64,000 nt of DNA from Emmonsiellopsis sp. PD_33 (GCA_032988165.1 JANTQF010000012.1:1-64000); one strand, 5' to 3'; shown: positions 34,613 through 46,025, numbered from the stretch's first letter. Notes: generated by a model from the letters alone, not told the origin. Made by a program: numbers and translations.

Positions 34613-34979
34613 TCAGTAAATGGTCTGACCTCTGATAGGTAACCCACTATGACGAAGAAAGCCAAGCCAGGTTCCAACCACATTCTTGCGGACAATGAAA
34701 TCTCTTCGAAATTGATGTTGCGGGCGAGGGTCGGTAGAGGTTTTTGCGGGCCGCAAGAATATCAAGGTCTTTTGGGAGAAGTGGCAGGTTGTTGTAAACC
34801 TTGCCTGTATCCCGCAAAAATTTGAGAAGATGCCCCTTGTATCGATATTGCTGGCCGCGAATTTGAGAACACGCGCAATAAGCATCCGGTCCGCGACGAA
34901 GCCGGGGAACATATCTGGCAATTACCATTGGTTTGTCTTCAATGGCATCCCCTTTGTGGTATTCCGTCAAAAGAACCAC
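34613..34979 (-). pseudogene. DUF6570 / Helitron-associated protein remnant
   Basis: Two overlapping minus-strand frames share one protein logic. One reads RGQQYRYKGHLLKFLRDTG and YNNLPLLPKDLDIL; the other reads DRMLIARV before it and QFRRDFIVRKNVVGTWLGFL after it. In order (LIARV, RGxxxxYxGH, LPxLPxxLDIL, FxVRxxVVxxWLxFL) these are landmarks of the DUF6570-type region found upstream of the helicase in fungal Helitrons. The protein switches frame at about 34865 and again near 34720, so at least two indels have broken it. No Rep or PIF1-like helicase motif was found nearby, so only a small part remains. Confidence 0.5.
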
Positions 34980-35482
34980 ATTGTCAAGGCGAATTGGAAT
35001 GTTGTGCAGGGTGGTCGAGTTGCTAGATTATTCTATTATCAGTTTGGGGTCATGCATGGGGATATGGGAAACAGAAGGTGGCAGCCCTTCAGGTCCCCTT
35101 CATACCTGTCTATTATGGACTGTACTTGTCTGATGTTGTCGTCTCCAATTCTACGAGGTAAGAATGTTGATTGTGTAGGCCTATTAAAAGTTCTCCGGCA
35201 GTGGGAGATGGGAATTCGGGTTTAGCGACTGGGTTTGCTGCAACAAGGGAAGTCATTATTATGATTTTTGACTTGGTATCTTAGCTAGAGAAACAGTTGT
35301 GGAGTTAGGGGAGGGCTGCTGCACTTTGGCGGATGAGGAATGGAGGTGGATGTGTGGATGTTTTGATGCTAGGTGCAATGCAGTTAGGGGGGGGACTTAC
35401 ATTTTTTCTGATCCGACTCATCACGGTCAACAAGCTTAACTGTTCGTTGGGGTTATGTTGAATATGAGCTTATGATGACTGG
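34980..35482. other. No gene recognised
   Basis: Short frames only, T/G-rich on the + strand. Nothing supports a gene between the DUF6570-like and the SNF2-like remnants. Confidence 0.5.
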
Positions 35483-35895
35483 TCAGGCAGCGGTTTCCAG
35501 TTCCTTCTCAAGTCCCTTTAGGAAAGCTCCCATTTTGTCAGGGTTTATTATTATGTCCCGTCTTGATGGATTGCTGGTCTGTTCCCAGCTTCTGTGATAT
35601 ACCCTTATATCCACTATGCCACGGAAGAACTTTAGGGACTCAGTGACCCAGACGGCGATAATCCCCACAGGGCAGAGTATAAGTGTTGGCTTGTCAATTT
35701 GCGCAGTTTTGAGGCTAGATAGATCAATGCAAGCATTTGAAGAGTCTTGCCCAAACTGCAAGTGTCTGCCAGCCCGCCCCCTTTTATTGGTGACATTTCC
35801 CGAGTTAGGGCAAATGCAATTCCCGTAACTTGCCTCCCCATAAGCTGGATTGACTTTGTTTTGCTTATGTTGAGAACTGGGTTGAGGGGGCCCAC
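35483..35895 (-). pseudogene. SNF2-family ATPase remnant (copy 2) with decayed Walker A
   Basis: The minus strand first encodes MSPIKGGGLADTCSLGKTLQ, which matches the SNF2 motif I context (GGxLADxxGLGKT) but carries TCS in place of the usual DxG, so the P-loop is altered. An overlapping frame then reads KPTLILCPVGIIAVWVTESLKFF, motif Ia. The frame changes between the two motifs. Downstream DEAH and helicase C-terminal motifs are absent. It is a second broken SNF2 copy, 4 kb from the first and in the same orientation. Confidence 0.55.
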
Positions 35896-36850
35896 TCCGA
35901 TGAGTTTACCCGCGTTGAGATAGTCGGGGTGCGGGACCCCTTATTTTTGTAGATAGGAACCGGAATTCCTTTCTTTAAGTCACCAGGGATTTGATTGGTT
36001 TGTTGGAGTCGATATCCTGCCATCCATGAGCGATTGTTCATCAGTTACTAGTAGTTAGGTCTTTGAAGAGTCCAATACAAACAAACACATTAGAATTAAG
36101 CTGCGCAGGCGGACAATTTTCGCAAAACTTACATAGAGAACTGGACCACGTGTAGCCCCGGACCGACGAATCTTTCGAACAGCCCCAGTTGCACCCAGAT
36201 GCCAGCATAGCTACCATCTGGGCTTTTGACTTCAACTGCAGCAGGCCGGAAAAGGCGGGCCATGGCCCCATCGTCCGATTGACTGAAATGGAGTGCTGGA
36301 TCTTCTCATAATCTCCTGCACGGCTGTTATATTTCTGTCTTATGTTTGGACTCTTCGTAATCGTCGGCTGCCTGTCGCCGGTGCTCACATACAGCAGGAA
36401 GGCGGGGCATGGCATCTGCGTACTGCGTATCTGATGATCCAACAGCCGGTATAGCTTTTCCGCCGCCCCGATCAGAGCAGCCGCCGTACGACGTGCACCC
36501 GGAAGGACCCGCGCACATATTAAGAAGAAACGTATTCATCTCTGAGGTCAGCATTACAACAGGAAATTTTTAATTGCTCTGCTGCCCTCTGCTTAAGCCG
36601 AGGGCTGCTACCTTGCGGGACATTCGTATCGACCACGTTGAATAGGATGTGACGATTAGGATTCTGGCGGATTCTGGCGACGGGGGGTCAATGCGACGAG
36701 ATGTTCCATATCTTTGCAAAGTAAGAGATTTGAGTGATCTCCTTCAATGAGTTTGGCAAACGGCATTATAAGAGTGGGAAGCTTTGCTGCAGCTGTGACG
36801 CCGTTGTTGAATACGGTAATAGCTGGGGCCAGAGAGGGAATATTATGAGC
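35896..36850. other. Degraded stretch, no gene recognised
   Basis: Minus-strand frames 36041-36442 and 36327-36554 overlap in different phases and show no motif. No intact gene. Confidence 0.4.
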
Positions 36851-37685
36851 CTAACAATATGTTTGCGGAAAATGATGCATAATATCGGCGTGAGCCATTC
36901 CGTTGAACTTGAGAAGGTTCATAGTCATGTTGATTAGCTCTTGTGAGCTGTTGATATCCCCTGTCTGAAGGCCAGCATAGTCAGTGAACACTACACAATG
37001 AAGGTGTCTGAGCTTTGACCAGGCAGATTCTGGCGACGAGGGATCAATGGTAGACATGATCTCTGAAAATGAGAGAAGGAACGTAAAGTAAAGAGTTATG
37101 TAATTATCCCACACGGTGACAGGGGGGTTATGTTGGCTGTGGTGGCGGCAAATCTCTACTTGCATTCCAGCCAAGGCCTTCATCAGATCCAATAGGAGGA
37201 GTAACGATATCAGGTATAGCCTGATCAGGGACTGGTTGGACAGCATTAATGGCCTGAGGTGGTATCCCCGTCATGTCATGGTCTGCAAAAGCAGACTTCT
37301 GATCCATGGATTTAATGCGTTATTGCCAAATGCCGTCTGGTCGTCTGCCACTGCAGCCAGAACCTCGATAACGCCCTGAATTTGCTGGTGGGTGTTGCGT
37401 GTCGCAGCGCCACTATAGCAGGAATCCAAATTAAAGACGACGTCAAACGGGACCGGATCAGGGTCGAAGCTTGCCATCATTAGATGGCTCTTGGTCCAGA
37501 GGCAACCGTTCAGTGAGGTGATTTGCCGTATCATCGGCCACATACTCCCCATTCTTCATGGGAATCGCATCATAACTGCTATTAGCAGCTAGGTATGAAG
37601 TTGCTTTGCAGATATTAATGTGAGCCCACATTCTCTCCCCATCCCGATGGTAAACAGTCTGATTCTGTTTGAAATGACTGACCAA
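36851..37685 (-). pseudogene. Caspase-like (peptidase C14) domain remnant
   Basis: The minus frame 37552-37271 contains FDVVFNLDSCYSGAATR, the catalytic-cysteine motif (hydrophobic strand, D-x-C-Y/H-S-G) of metacaspases and fungal C14 proteins, followed by IEVLAAVADDQTAFGNNAL, as in that family. The upstream frame (37685-37458) is in another phase and lacks a clear HYAGHG histidine motif. The downstream frame (37246-36851) includes WSKLRHLHCVVFTDYAG and is unassigned. At least one frameshift and missing ends make it non-functional. In fungi such domains occur in cell-death and NLR-like proteins; a role here is not inferable. Confidence 0.5.
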
Positions 37686-37800
37686 GCTCGAAAGGAGAAA
37701 CCACCATGCTGGAACCCCAAGTCTTTAAGTGCATTAGGATTGCAAATGACATCGCAAGCATTAATCATATGAGTATATGATTGTTGGGAGCGCCCAGCGG

Positions 37801-38067
37801 TTATCGTTTCCCCAAGAGCGGCCGGCTAGAGGTAGGTTTTCCATCCTCCACCGACGTCAACCGGACCCTGCTCTTTATCGTTTCTCTCCACTCTTGCCCA
37901 TCGCGTTCAACATACTCCTTGAACAAGTATATCCCCGCACTCGGCGGTCCCGTCTTCCCATTTCCATAAAATCCCTCGCCCCGTACACCAATCACGGTAT
38001 TCGCGATTGCTGTTGTTGTCTTGGGAAGTCGGAGGCAAGATCGCTTGCCTCCTGCTTGTGAGGACAT
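37801..38067 (-). CDS. Possible small hypothetical protein (88 aa)
   Basis: A single minus-strand frame starts at an ATG at 38067 and reads GVRGEGFYGNGKTGPPSAG and YLFKEYVERDGQEWRETIK. Composition and codon choice look coding, unlike the surrounding sequence. An overlapping 171-aa frame on the same strand (38422-37907) is the alternative. No family is recognised. It may be an exon of a larger, decayed gene. Confidence 0.3.
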   Translation of the reverse strand: MSSQAGGKRSCLRLPKTTTAIANTVIGVRGEGFYGNGKTGPPSAGIYLFKEYVERDGQEWRETIKSRVRLTSVEDGKPTSSRPLLGKR

Positions 38068-38422
38068 ATATTATTACCGCATTTTGTGGGTTATTTTCTG
38101 CAGGTCGTGTGAACGTGGTTAAAACCACGATCAGCGAACAAAGCTGTCCAAAAACAGCGCGCCATGGTCTTGTCGCTCTTTTTGGTTTTCCGATTTTTAA
38201 TAAAGAACACGCAGGTCTGACTCGGTATGCTGATCCGCAAGAAGACTCTTGTTCCTCCTTGCCATAGTGTGGGACAGGAATGAATGCAGAGGAGGCTTTA
38301 TAGGAAGGGTCAAGTAGAAGATGAAATGCAGTCAGGGGACAGGGAAATAATGACAGTAAAGGGAATTGGGAATTGCAAGGAGAGGAAAGAAGAAAGAAAG
38401 GGAAATGGAAAGGCTTTGCCAT

Positions 38423-39304
38423 AGTAATTGTTTTACTGAGAGGTGCGAGGCCTTGGTAATATCAGTTGTGGCTCTTCTCCAGATGACGAAGACTCAGATG
38501 TCTGTGTTTTGCAACGGTAGGTTGTGATCCAGTATGTGTACGTGAAACGAAAGTTGTACTTCGAAACCCTGCGTCTGTGGTGCAGCTGGGATCCATGATG
38601 GCGGCATAAGGGTACTGGAGGGCACACAGCACACAGCAGACAACAAGTAGGCGGGGTGTTAGCTAGTCCTGCGCCAATAGCTGGGTCTGTCGGTAACGAG
38701 AACCCGGCAGGAAAACTTGTTGTACTTAATCATGGTTCCCATGATTATACAAATAAACAGCGCGAGGCACCGCCACAGCCAGGTGTCACGGTGACGGTGA
38801 TGGTGATTCCAGCAGCATTTATTAGGCCAAGTCAGTATGTATATTTCGCCCGGCATAGCGGATCCCAACATGAATTGGACGTCGAAGTCGGGTGCTGTAC
38901 TTGTAGCACATGGCATGCACGTAAATGTATATCGGCATGCAGAGGACCCCCATATTTACACTCGACGCACGTCCACGCCGAATCCATTGTCTCTGAAATA
39001 AAATCTTTCCATGGGAAGGCCCCTATACGGAAGAGGATGTAGATAATATTGCCAAACAAAAGCACAACTGCGATTCTGATTTCAGTAGAAATGCTCCCGC
39101 AAGCATACCACGTCCGCCTTCGCTTTTCGTTATCGTATATAGTATGTAGGCGGGTATTGGCGCGAATCCACAAGTATTGTTGGTGCCCATTTAATCTTAA
39201 CCTCTTGTGTGCCGATGACCTCACCAACCAAACATTCGCCGATGGCTAGTATTTGATAGGTTCTTGTAGCTTGGAGTTTCTTTCATGTCCACCATCACCG
39301 CGGC
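38423..39304. other. No supported gene; overlapping frames on both strands
   Basis: A 128-aa + frame (38656-39042) and a 131-aa minus frame (39227-38832) overlap. The minus frame has one hydrophobic segment (RIAVVLLFGNIIYILF) followed by scattered cysteines. Neither is recognised and I cannot decide between them. Confidence 0.35.
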
Positions 39305-39941
39305 CTAGACGTGTCGTGGTTTTGTAAGGAGGCCTTTAAAGTCGAAACATAAGTCGCGTGTGGAAGTCTGCCTCGGAAAGGGACCCCCGCACCGCCAGAT
39401 AGATGTATCGTCAAAATACCCGTTCTTCATAAGTACTAGTAGCTCAGAGAGGTAAGGGAGGGAGCCTCGCGTAGCTGTTCGAGACGAATCTGGGTCAATA
39501 GCCATGTTCTGCGGGGCATAAGTGGCGCACCGTGAATATTTATGTTGTTGGAATTTTGAGGACTGGATATGGTGATTTCCCGTTATAGATAGAGGCACGA
39601 CGAAGACATTGAAGTTCCCATCGTTTAATAACCGCCTCTTTGCGCGGCCGGAAGGGGCGGGAGTGAACATATGAATATCCCCCAGAATTAAAATGGTGCA
39701 ACCTGACACCGTATCCTCTCAAGAGAGCGAGAGTTGCTTGTGTGAGTTCGCGGCAGTGTATTTTCCAGGGGCCGTCAACCCGATCCGCAAACGCCGTGTA
39801 GATCCCCTGATCTGTCGCGTAGGACTCATGGCTGAGTCGCTCAAAAGTCCCAAGTACCAGGACTGATAATAAATATACCGACAATCGGCAAATCCCTTTA
39901 ATAACGACGAGCCGACTCCGCAAAAGGCGCACATAGAGCAC
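39305..39941 (-). pseudogene. Unassigned protein-coding remnant with an internal frame change
   Basis: Minus frame 39941-39540 starts protein-like (IYTAFADRVDGPWKIHCREL, then LALLRGYGV). Near 39715 the protein-like reading passes to a second frame (CTILILGDIHMFTPAPSG, then FNVFVVPLSITGNHH) ending at 39305. A single indel would join the two. I do not recognise the family. Confidence 0.35.
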
Positions 39942-40652
39942 AATCTTTGCCCCGATCCGGCTATTTCACGCAGACATGACCTACCCACCCCTTTCGCCGA
40001 TTGAGCTGTTGATGTGGGTAGCTAGATACCCCGAAAACACACGATGACCAAGGCACAAGGACCCCATGCAGCCGACCCACGCATGGCATCCCGCCCGCCA
40101 CAACGACGCTTTGCGATGCGGCCATGACGTGGATAACAATAGGATGGTCACAACGTATACATGTCCAGGGTGATTTGCTGGCTGAGTATGGCCTAGTATC
40201 TCCTTCATCCGGATCGTTGTTCTATCCAGTATCCATCGAGGCGGTCGGGGGAGGAGAAAGAACCCGAAGACACACGCCCTCCACGCGCGGGACGGCGCTG
40301 GCGTTTGGGGAGCCATATTCGATCGATATTTTTTGGTTCTAGCGGCCGATCCAGTGCGGATATCCAGATGATTCTGGTTTCGGCTAAATATTGTAGACGA
40401 GCCGTCCAGTTCGGATTCGCTGTCATTGATCAGGTAGCTATGTATGGATGTAGGTAGGCTGGGTTCCATTTTGGCGGGATGATCATGATTATGATAGGAA
40501 ACGATGGGACTGACTACCACACGGAGGTGTGGAGAAATCTGTGGTTTTGAAAGGGCTGGCCGGTTGTAGTGTCTTTGCCTGGCTTGGAACTTGTGGGAGG
40601 GGTCCCTTGGCATAGTTCGCTGGCTGGGCTCCTGCCTTGGATAGCTGCAACC

Positions 40653-40708
40653 ATGTAGATATGTAGATATGTAGATATGTAGATATGTAGATATGTAGAT
40701 ATGTAGAT
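40653..40708. repeat. Tandem 8-bp repeat ATGTAGAT x7
   Basis: Seven perfect copies of an octamer in head-to-tail array. On the minus strand it reads as a Tyr/Leu/His/Ile/Ser repeat inside an open frame, but that frame lacks other coding signs. Likely a polymorphic minisatellite. Confidence 0.95.
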
Positions 40709-42190
40709 ATACAGTATCCAGTGTCGGATAACGCCATTTTCGAGATACTAGATAGAATGCTCGCAGTGTCGTGTCGCTGGTTCCTGTCAGCATCTCCGCT
40801 GTCAGGCCAGGGCATACTGTTTGTTATCCCAGTAGCCTCCGAGTATCCAGCCAGTCTGGAAAATCGTTACCAGGTCTTTAGTAAAATCAACCTCTTTTCC
40901 CTTTTGGATGAGTTGGTTGGAGGAGGGTAATGGGTAGACTTCGACGTCGGTGGAGAATATGTATCGACAGACAGATATATATAGATAGATCCCCTGTAAA
41001 CCAGGAAGTAAGTAAGTAAATGACCCAAATATCTCCCACCCGACCCCACCCCATCCCATCGAAGATAATGAAAATGTAGAAGAGAAAGAGAAAAAGAAAA
41101 AGAAAAAGAAATAACCTCCCTCGAAACTTTTTTACCCACCCACCCACCCTTCCATTCCCGCTCACGGCCGTCACGTCACGGACATAAACTAAACTTCACC
41201 CTAAACCGCGAATCACCATCAGGACGGATCGGGAATGAAATGGATGAATGGAAGAATGCATGAATGGGTGTATCCATTCATTCATCGTCTTGCTGAAGGG
41301 ATGGATGGATGGGATGGATGAATTGTGGTAGTTAATTATATTCTGAAATGGGTGGGGGTTGTAAGTAGGTTTTTGTTGCGGGGGATGGGGGATGGGGGAG
41401 GTCGCGCCCGCGTGGTTTGGGGAGGGGAGATAGGATTGTGTGTTTGGTTTGTGTATGTATGTAGCCGGGGATAGGGATAGAGACTGAGACGGAGACGGAC
41501 GTTTATCTTTTCTCCGGCTGGCTGGCTGCCTGGTGGTGGGTAGGTAGGTAGTCTGGGAATTCCCTGAGCTGTCTGTCGAGTACGGTAAGTAAGTAACTTG
41601 ATAAGCGTGAATGGAATGAGGGAAGGGGGAGGGGAAGGGGAAGGGAAAGTAATTATTTGTAAAACTAGAAACGGATAGTCTGTCTGTCTATGTATCATTT
41701 CTAGACGTGTTTGATTCAATTGTAAGGACGGTGAACGGGGGAGTAGAAGCAGGAGTACATAGACGTCCGTGATAAGCATTATCATAGCTGTCTGTGCTAT
41801 GTCTGTATGTTTATTTCCATGAAAGAGCCACGGCGTGCCGGGGATTTGGGAAGTTTGACGGTTGAATGTCGATTTAGTTTTAGTGATGGGAGCGTGTAAG
41901 CTGGATTCCTCTTGGGGTGGCATAGCCATGTAATAATGTAGTAGGGGGGGGTGGAGTAGAGATGGGAGGGAAGGGAAAGTAAAAGAAAAGCGGGAGAAAA
42001 TATCTCAACGCAACGCAACGCACCCGGGAGCAGGGTATGTAGGAAAGCAAATAAAAGAAAAAAGCAAGCCACAAGCTAAGCGCACGAGTAAACTCCCCAA
42101 ACCATGTAACTTCGCAAGCAAGCAGGTCATCACTCATCAAAAAAACAAAACTCCAGTCCGTAACATCAAAACCACACCACGTTTGGTTCA
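40709..42190. other. Intergenic, repeat-rich 3' flank of the sulfite oxidase gene
   Basis: Contains GAAAAA-, ATGGATG- and GGGGA-type low-complexity runs (41080-41330 and 41340-41660). Open frames across it are compositional. No gene is supported. Confidence 0.6.
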
Positions 42191-43616
42191 TCAAACAACC
42201 TCCACATTCCACGACGCACCATACCCATTATACCCCACCCCCCGCAGATTCCACGGCGACCGCTCCTCCTGCACATTCCCCCCCCTATCCGTCGCGCGGC
42301 TGTAAATCGTCTTCCCAGCGCCCCTCTCCACCCGAACCTGCGCCGTAAACAGGACCCAACTCCACTTACTCTTTTTCGCCCCGCCCTCATCAATCGTCGC
42401 ATCAACCCACGTCCGCCCGCCGTCCGCCGATACCTCCACGCGCGTGACAGGCCCCTCAGCCCCGTGCGGCACAGCGAAGCCCTTGACCTCGATCATTCCG
42501 GAGGGCGGGAGATGGACGGTCTCATCATCGCCCGGCACGGCAACGACGGAGTTTACCGGCATACATTGCATGGCGGGGACTTTGGGCCAGTAATCCTCGG
42601 CAATTTCCCAGGTGGTGGCTTCCGGGGGCAGGATTTTGTAGTCGTGCTGTTGGTAGAAGTTTGGCGATTCGCGGGGTTGGACGGAGATTGTGTCGAGCCA
42701 TTTTACCCAGCGGGCGCCTGCGACGCCGGGGACGACGACGCGGACGGGGTAGCCGTAGCTGGGTTGGAGGGGTTTGCCGTTCATCTGTATAGTATTAGTA
42801 AATATTGATGGCCGGAGGGGGGGGGGGTAATAAAGAAGGGGGAAAACCCACCTCCAACGCCAAAATAACCTCCCTATCCTCCTCCAGAGCCCTCCACAGC
42901 TCGATACTGCCGCCATAGTAACTATCATCCTCACACGGCAGCAGATTGCACTCAAACACAACATGCATGCCCCCCTTATTATCGGCTCTCACCCCAGCCC
43001 TCTCCAGCACATCGCGCAGCCTCGGCCCGCGCCAGGCACAGTTCATCACAGCACCATCCATCCAATCCAGCCCCACGACCTCCTTGAGCTTGGTGCGCAT
43101 GGTGTGGCGCCGATTACCCGCGCACTGCAGGGCACACAGCACCTCATGCTGGGCAAAGTCGGCGCGCAGCTGAGCCACAGACAGGCGCAGGGGATGGGCG
43201 ACGTCCCCACCGACGGCGACGGTGTGAGTGGCTGCGTCGAGGGCGGGGATGGCGCTGTGGTTGCGGTTGTAGGCGTCTGGGGCGGGTGTGAGGAAGCTGG
43301 CGGGTTGGAATCGTGCAATTGTTAGCTGGTGGGTGGAGAGTGGGTGGTGCGCCACAGCAATCACGCCATCGCCGCGTGCTGGGGTTGGCTGCGGGAGACG
43401 GGGAAGAGACAGACGGACCTGGCCACCAGCTCGTTCAGGGGCGCCTCGCGGTTAAGCAGCTGCTCGCGTCGCGGATCGGTTTTCTGAAGCGCGTTAGCAG
43501 AGGGCTGGGCGATGTTGGATGTTGTGGACGGTGTGGTGTGGTCAACTTGGGGGGTGGGATAGCCGTTGGACAGGGGAGAAGAGAAGAGAAGAGGGAGAGT
43601 TACTCACGGAAATCAT
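42191..43616 (-). CDS. Sulfite oxidase (molybdopterin enzyme, no heme domain)
   Basis: Four minus-strand exons, 43616-43608 (only 9 nt, Met-Ile-Ser), 43483-43419, 43296-42852 and 42784-42191, encode 370 aa. Intron acceptors follow CTAAC-type branches and frames close exactly. The molybdenum-cofactor domain has YNRNHSAIP near the N terminus and the Mo-ligand cysteine Cys-83 in CALQCAGNRR. GLDWMDGAVMNCAWRG and GYPVRVVVPG follow. The C-terminal part is the Mo-co dimerisation domain (GPVTRVEVSADGGRTW). There is no cytochrome b5 domain, so it resembles the plant-type, heme-free enzyme. It oxidises sulfite to sulfate. The C terminus, NVEVV, is not a classical peroxisomal signal. Confidence 0.9.
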
Positions 43617-44384
43617 GTCTGCAGCGTCTCTTGTGTCTTCTGTTGGTGTTCTTGTTTCTCAATCCTTGTCGTCTCCGTGTCGTGGCTCTGCTGCAGTCGG
43701 GATAGATAGATATCTTTGTCGACGTCGTGAAGCCAGCTCGGATGTTCCTAAATAGGCGAACTCAACAGCCACACTCACTCTCAGCGGGACGGGACAGCCA
43801 GTGATTGATTATCGGCGGAAACAGACAGCAAACTCGCAATCCCGACGGCAAAAGACACAACCGATGACTCAATGTATCTAGACCGAACTGTCTGTCTCTT
43901 GTCTATCTCCATCCAGCCAGCCCATTTATCCCCCGTCCAGCGGCTACAGACGGTCAGCCAACTAACCATCCTCCGCATTTCCCCTCATCGCATATCCGAG
44001 CACATACATGCCGCTGTCTGGGAAAACCGGAGTCTGCTGGCCCGCTGCAAATAAGATGTCCTCACCAGGCCGATCAGCGGAGACTCTTCGCACCTCTTGA
44101 TGCTGTGTGTAGAGTCGGGATTCTCCTATCGTCTAGTGCTATCTATTTAATACCTGACCTGATCGTACGACCATCGGCCCGCTCCACCACGTCCCGTCCA
44201 ACCCCTCGAAATCATCCATCCCGAAATTCCTCATACTATACATACAATACAATAGAAGAAGAAAAAACGCCCGTAAATGCCCACCGCTCTAGATAATAGT
44301 ACACATACAACAAAGTAGACAAACATACCCACATCCCAAAACGCCCAACACCCTACCCAACCCAACCCAAGAACAATGAATTCT
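43617..44384. other. Promoter region of sulfite oxidase and 3' flank of tim22
   Basis: No open frame with coding character. C/T-rich stretches occur upstream of the sulfite oxidase start (read on the minus strand). Confidence 0.6.
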
Positions 44385-45122
44385 TCAATCCGACGGCTGC
44401 CTCATATACACATCAATCGCCGTACTAAACGCCGCAAACCCCGCACACCCCAACAGCGCCGCCTGCGGGCCCGCCCTCGCCCCCAGCGCCCCGCCAGTAA
44501 TACACCCCGCCGCAGCCCCATTCGCCAGGTCATTCTTCGCCCGCAGGCCCTCGATACAGCACTCCGTCCCGCTGAACAGCGCGCCCACCACGGCAAAGTT
44601 CTTCCCGGACGAGTACGACCGGCGGCCCATGTCTTTGAGGCCGCGGCGGAGCTGCTCGCGCACGGGGAGGGAGGAGATCTCGCGCCCTTGAGGCGTTAGG
44701 GGGGTGTCGTAGGACATCTGGATGGTGGGTGTGTTAGTTGGCTGGTTTGGTGATTTTGAGGGATGGGGGGGAGAAGGGGGGGGGGAGACATACACTGCTC
44801 ATGAACAACCCAAACGCTCCACCGAGCACGAATCCCATCCCGCCCGCCATGACGGACTTTGCAGGACATGATTCCATCGCTGTTTGGATCTGCTCGGTCC
44901 CCATTTGACCAGTCAGCTACATATTCCATACATACAACATGCCATACCAAACCCAATCAACCCATCATCCACCACCGGAAACAAAAAGATAAAACCTACA
45001 GCCTTAACCATCGCAGCCTCCTGGTCGTTCATCCCCGCCGTGCTCGAGCCCATCCCCATCCCCATCCCGGCCGCCGCCGCCGTCGCCGCAGACCCCGATC
45101 CGCCCATGCCGGGAATGCTCAT
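44385..45122 (-). CDS. tim22: Mitochondrial import inner membrane translocase subunit Tim22
   Basis: Three minus-strand exons, 45122-45000, 44889-44794 and 44717-44385, encode 183 aa; both introns are in phase 0. The N terminus is Gly/Met/Ala-rich (MSIPGMGGSGS). The Tim17/22/23 domain has SCPAKSVMAGGMGFVLGGAF for the first membrane segment, then SYDTPLTPQGREISSLP. The later Gly-rich membrane segments include KNFAVVGALFSGTECCIEGL and AGCITGGALGARAGP. The conserved cysteines of Tim22 are present. It forms the carrier-translocase channel (TIM22 complex) that inserts polytopic proteins into the inner membrane. Length and domain order are those of other Aspergillus-type Tim22 proteins. Confidence 0.93.
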
Positions 45123-46025
45123 GCTGGGCTGTTTTATGATATGTGTATGTAGCGAGATCGTGGGATATAACTTATCCGGCTCTCGTGCCGGGTTCGGTGG
45201 GGTGTGGTGTGGTAGGTATCTATTTGTTATTGCGGAGGAGGCAGAGGGATGTTGTTATGGTCCAGGCGGGTGGTGGTTGGTTAATGTGAATGGACGCGGG
45301 AGTTGTTGGGGATATATATCGGGCGTATGTAGGTAATATATGATTAATTAGGGCTCTCTCCGCCGTCGTGGCTAGATGCAATAGGAGATAATCGCGGGAT
45401 TCTGGATATTCCTCTCTCCTCCGTTGCGCGTTCGGCGGAGAAAAAAAGTTTGGATGCCAAGTTTCGATACGGAGAGCCGTACGGACCAGAAACGATGGAA
45501 TTGGGACACGTGATCTGCCTCGATTTAGTCGATTGGTGGATGTATGTATGTACATGCATGTACTCCGTAGCTTCTCCTAGGATTTAGAAATGCAGGAGAT
45601 AAATATAATCGTAATATAGCACTCTATATAAGCATCCTATCCGTATATATATATAAAACCACAATCCAACACAAGAGCCACAGAAGGGGCGGACGTAGAA
45701 TCATTACCTGCCCAAAAAGCAACAAGAAACAAAAGACACACCAAAATAAAGAAGTAGAAAAACGTGGCTTGCCGACAATAAGACTGTAAGTATAAGAAAA
45801 GAAGGAAACGTAACAAAGTTCATGGCCACGTAGAGGTACACGCCGATACCATTATCTCCCATCGCAGGACATGGGCCGCTGGTGTTTATTATCTGATACA
45901 GTTCTGACTGAATAGGGAATGCAAGTTCGCTTGCGTCGGGTCATGTTCATATACAAGGTACGGTAAGAATAATAATAAAAAGTAAACGTCGTTGGTATAC
46001 AGGGTTGCCGCGGGAAATAGACTGG
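45123..46025. other. Intergenic region between tim22 and the coiled-coil gene
   Basis: Contains the tim22 promoter (about 45123-45350) and AT-rich sequence with TATA-like runs. No supported gene. Confidence 0.6.

Noticed and set aside
39981..40793. 270-aa minus frame across the octamer array
   Set aside because: The first part encodes the tandem repeat; the rest has no recognised motif and overlaps another frame. A short real exon cannot be excluded.
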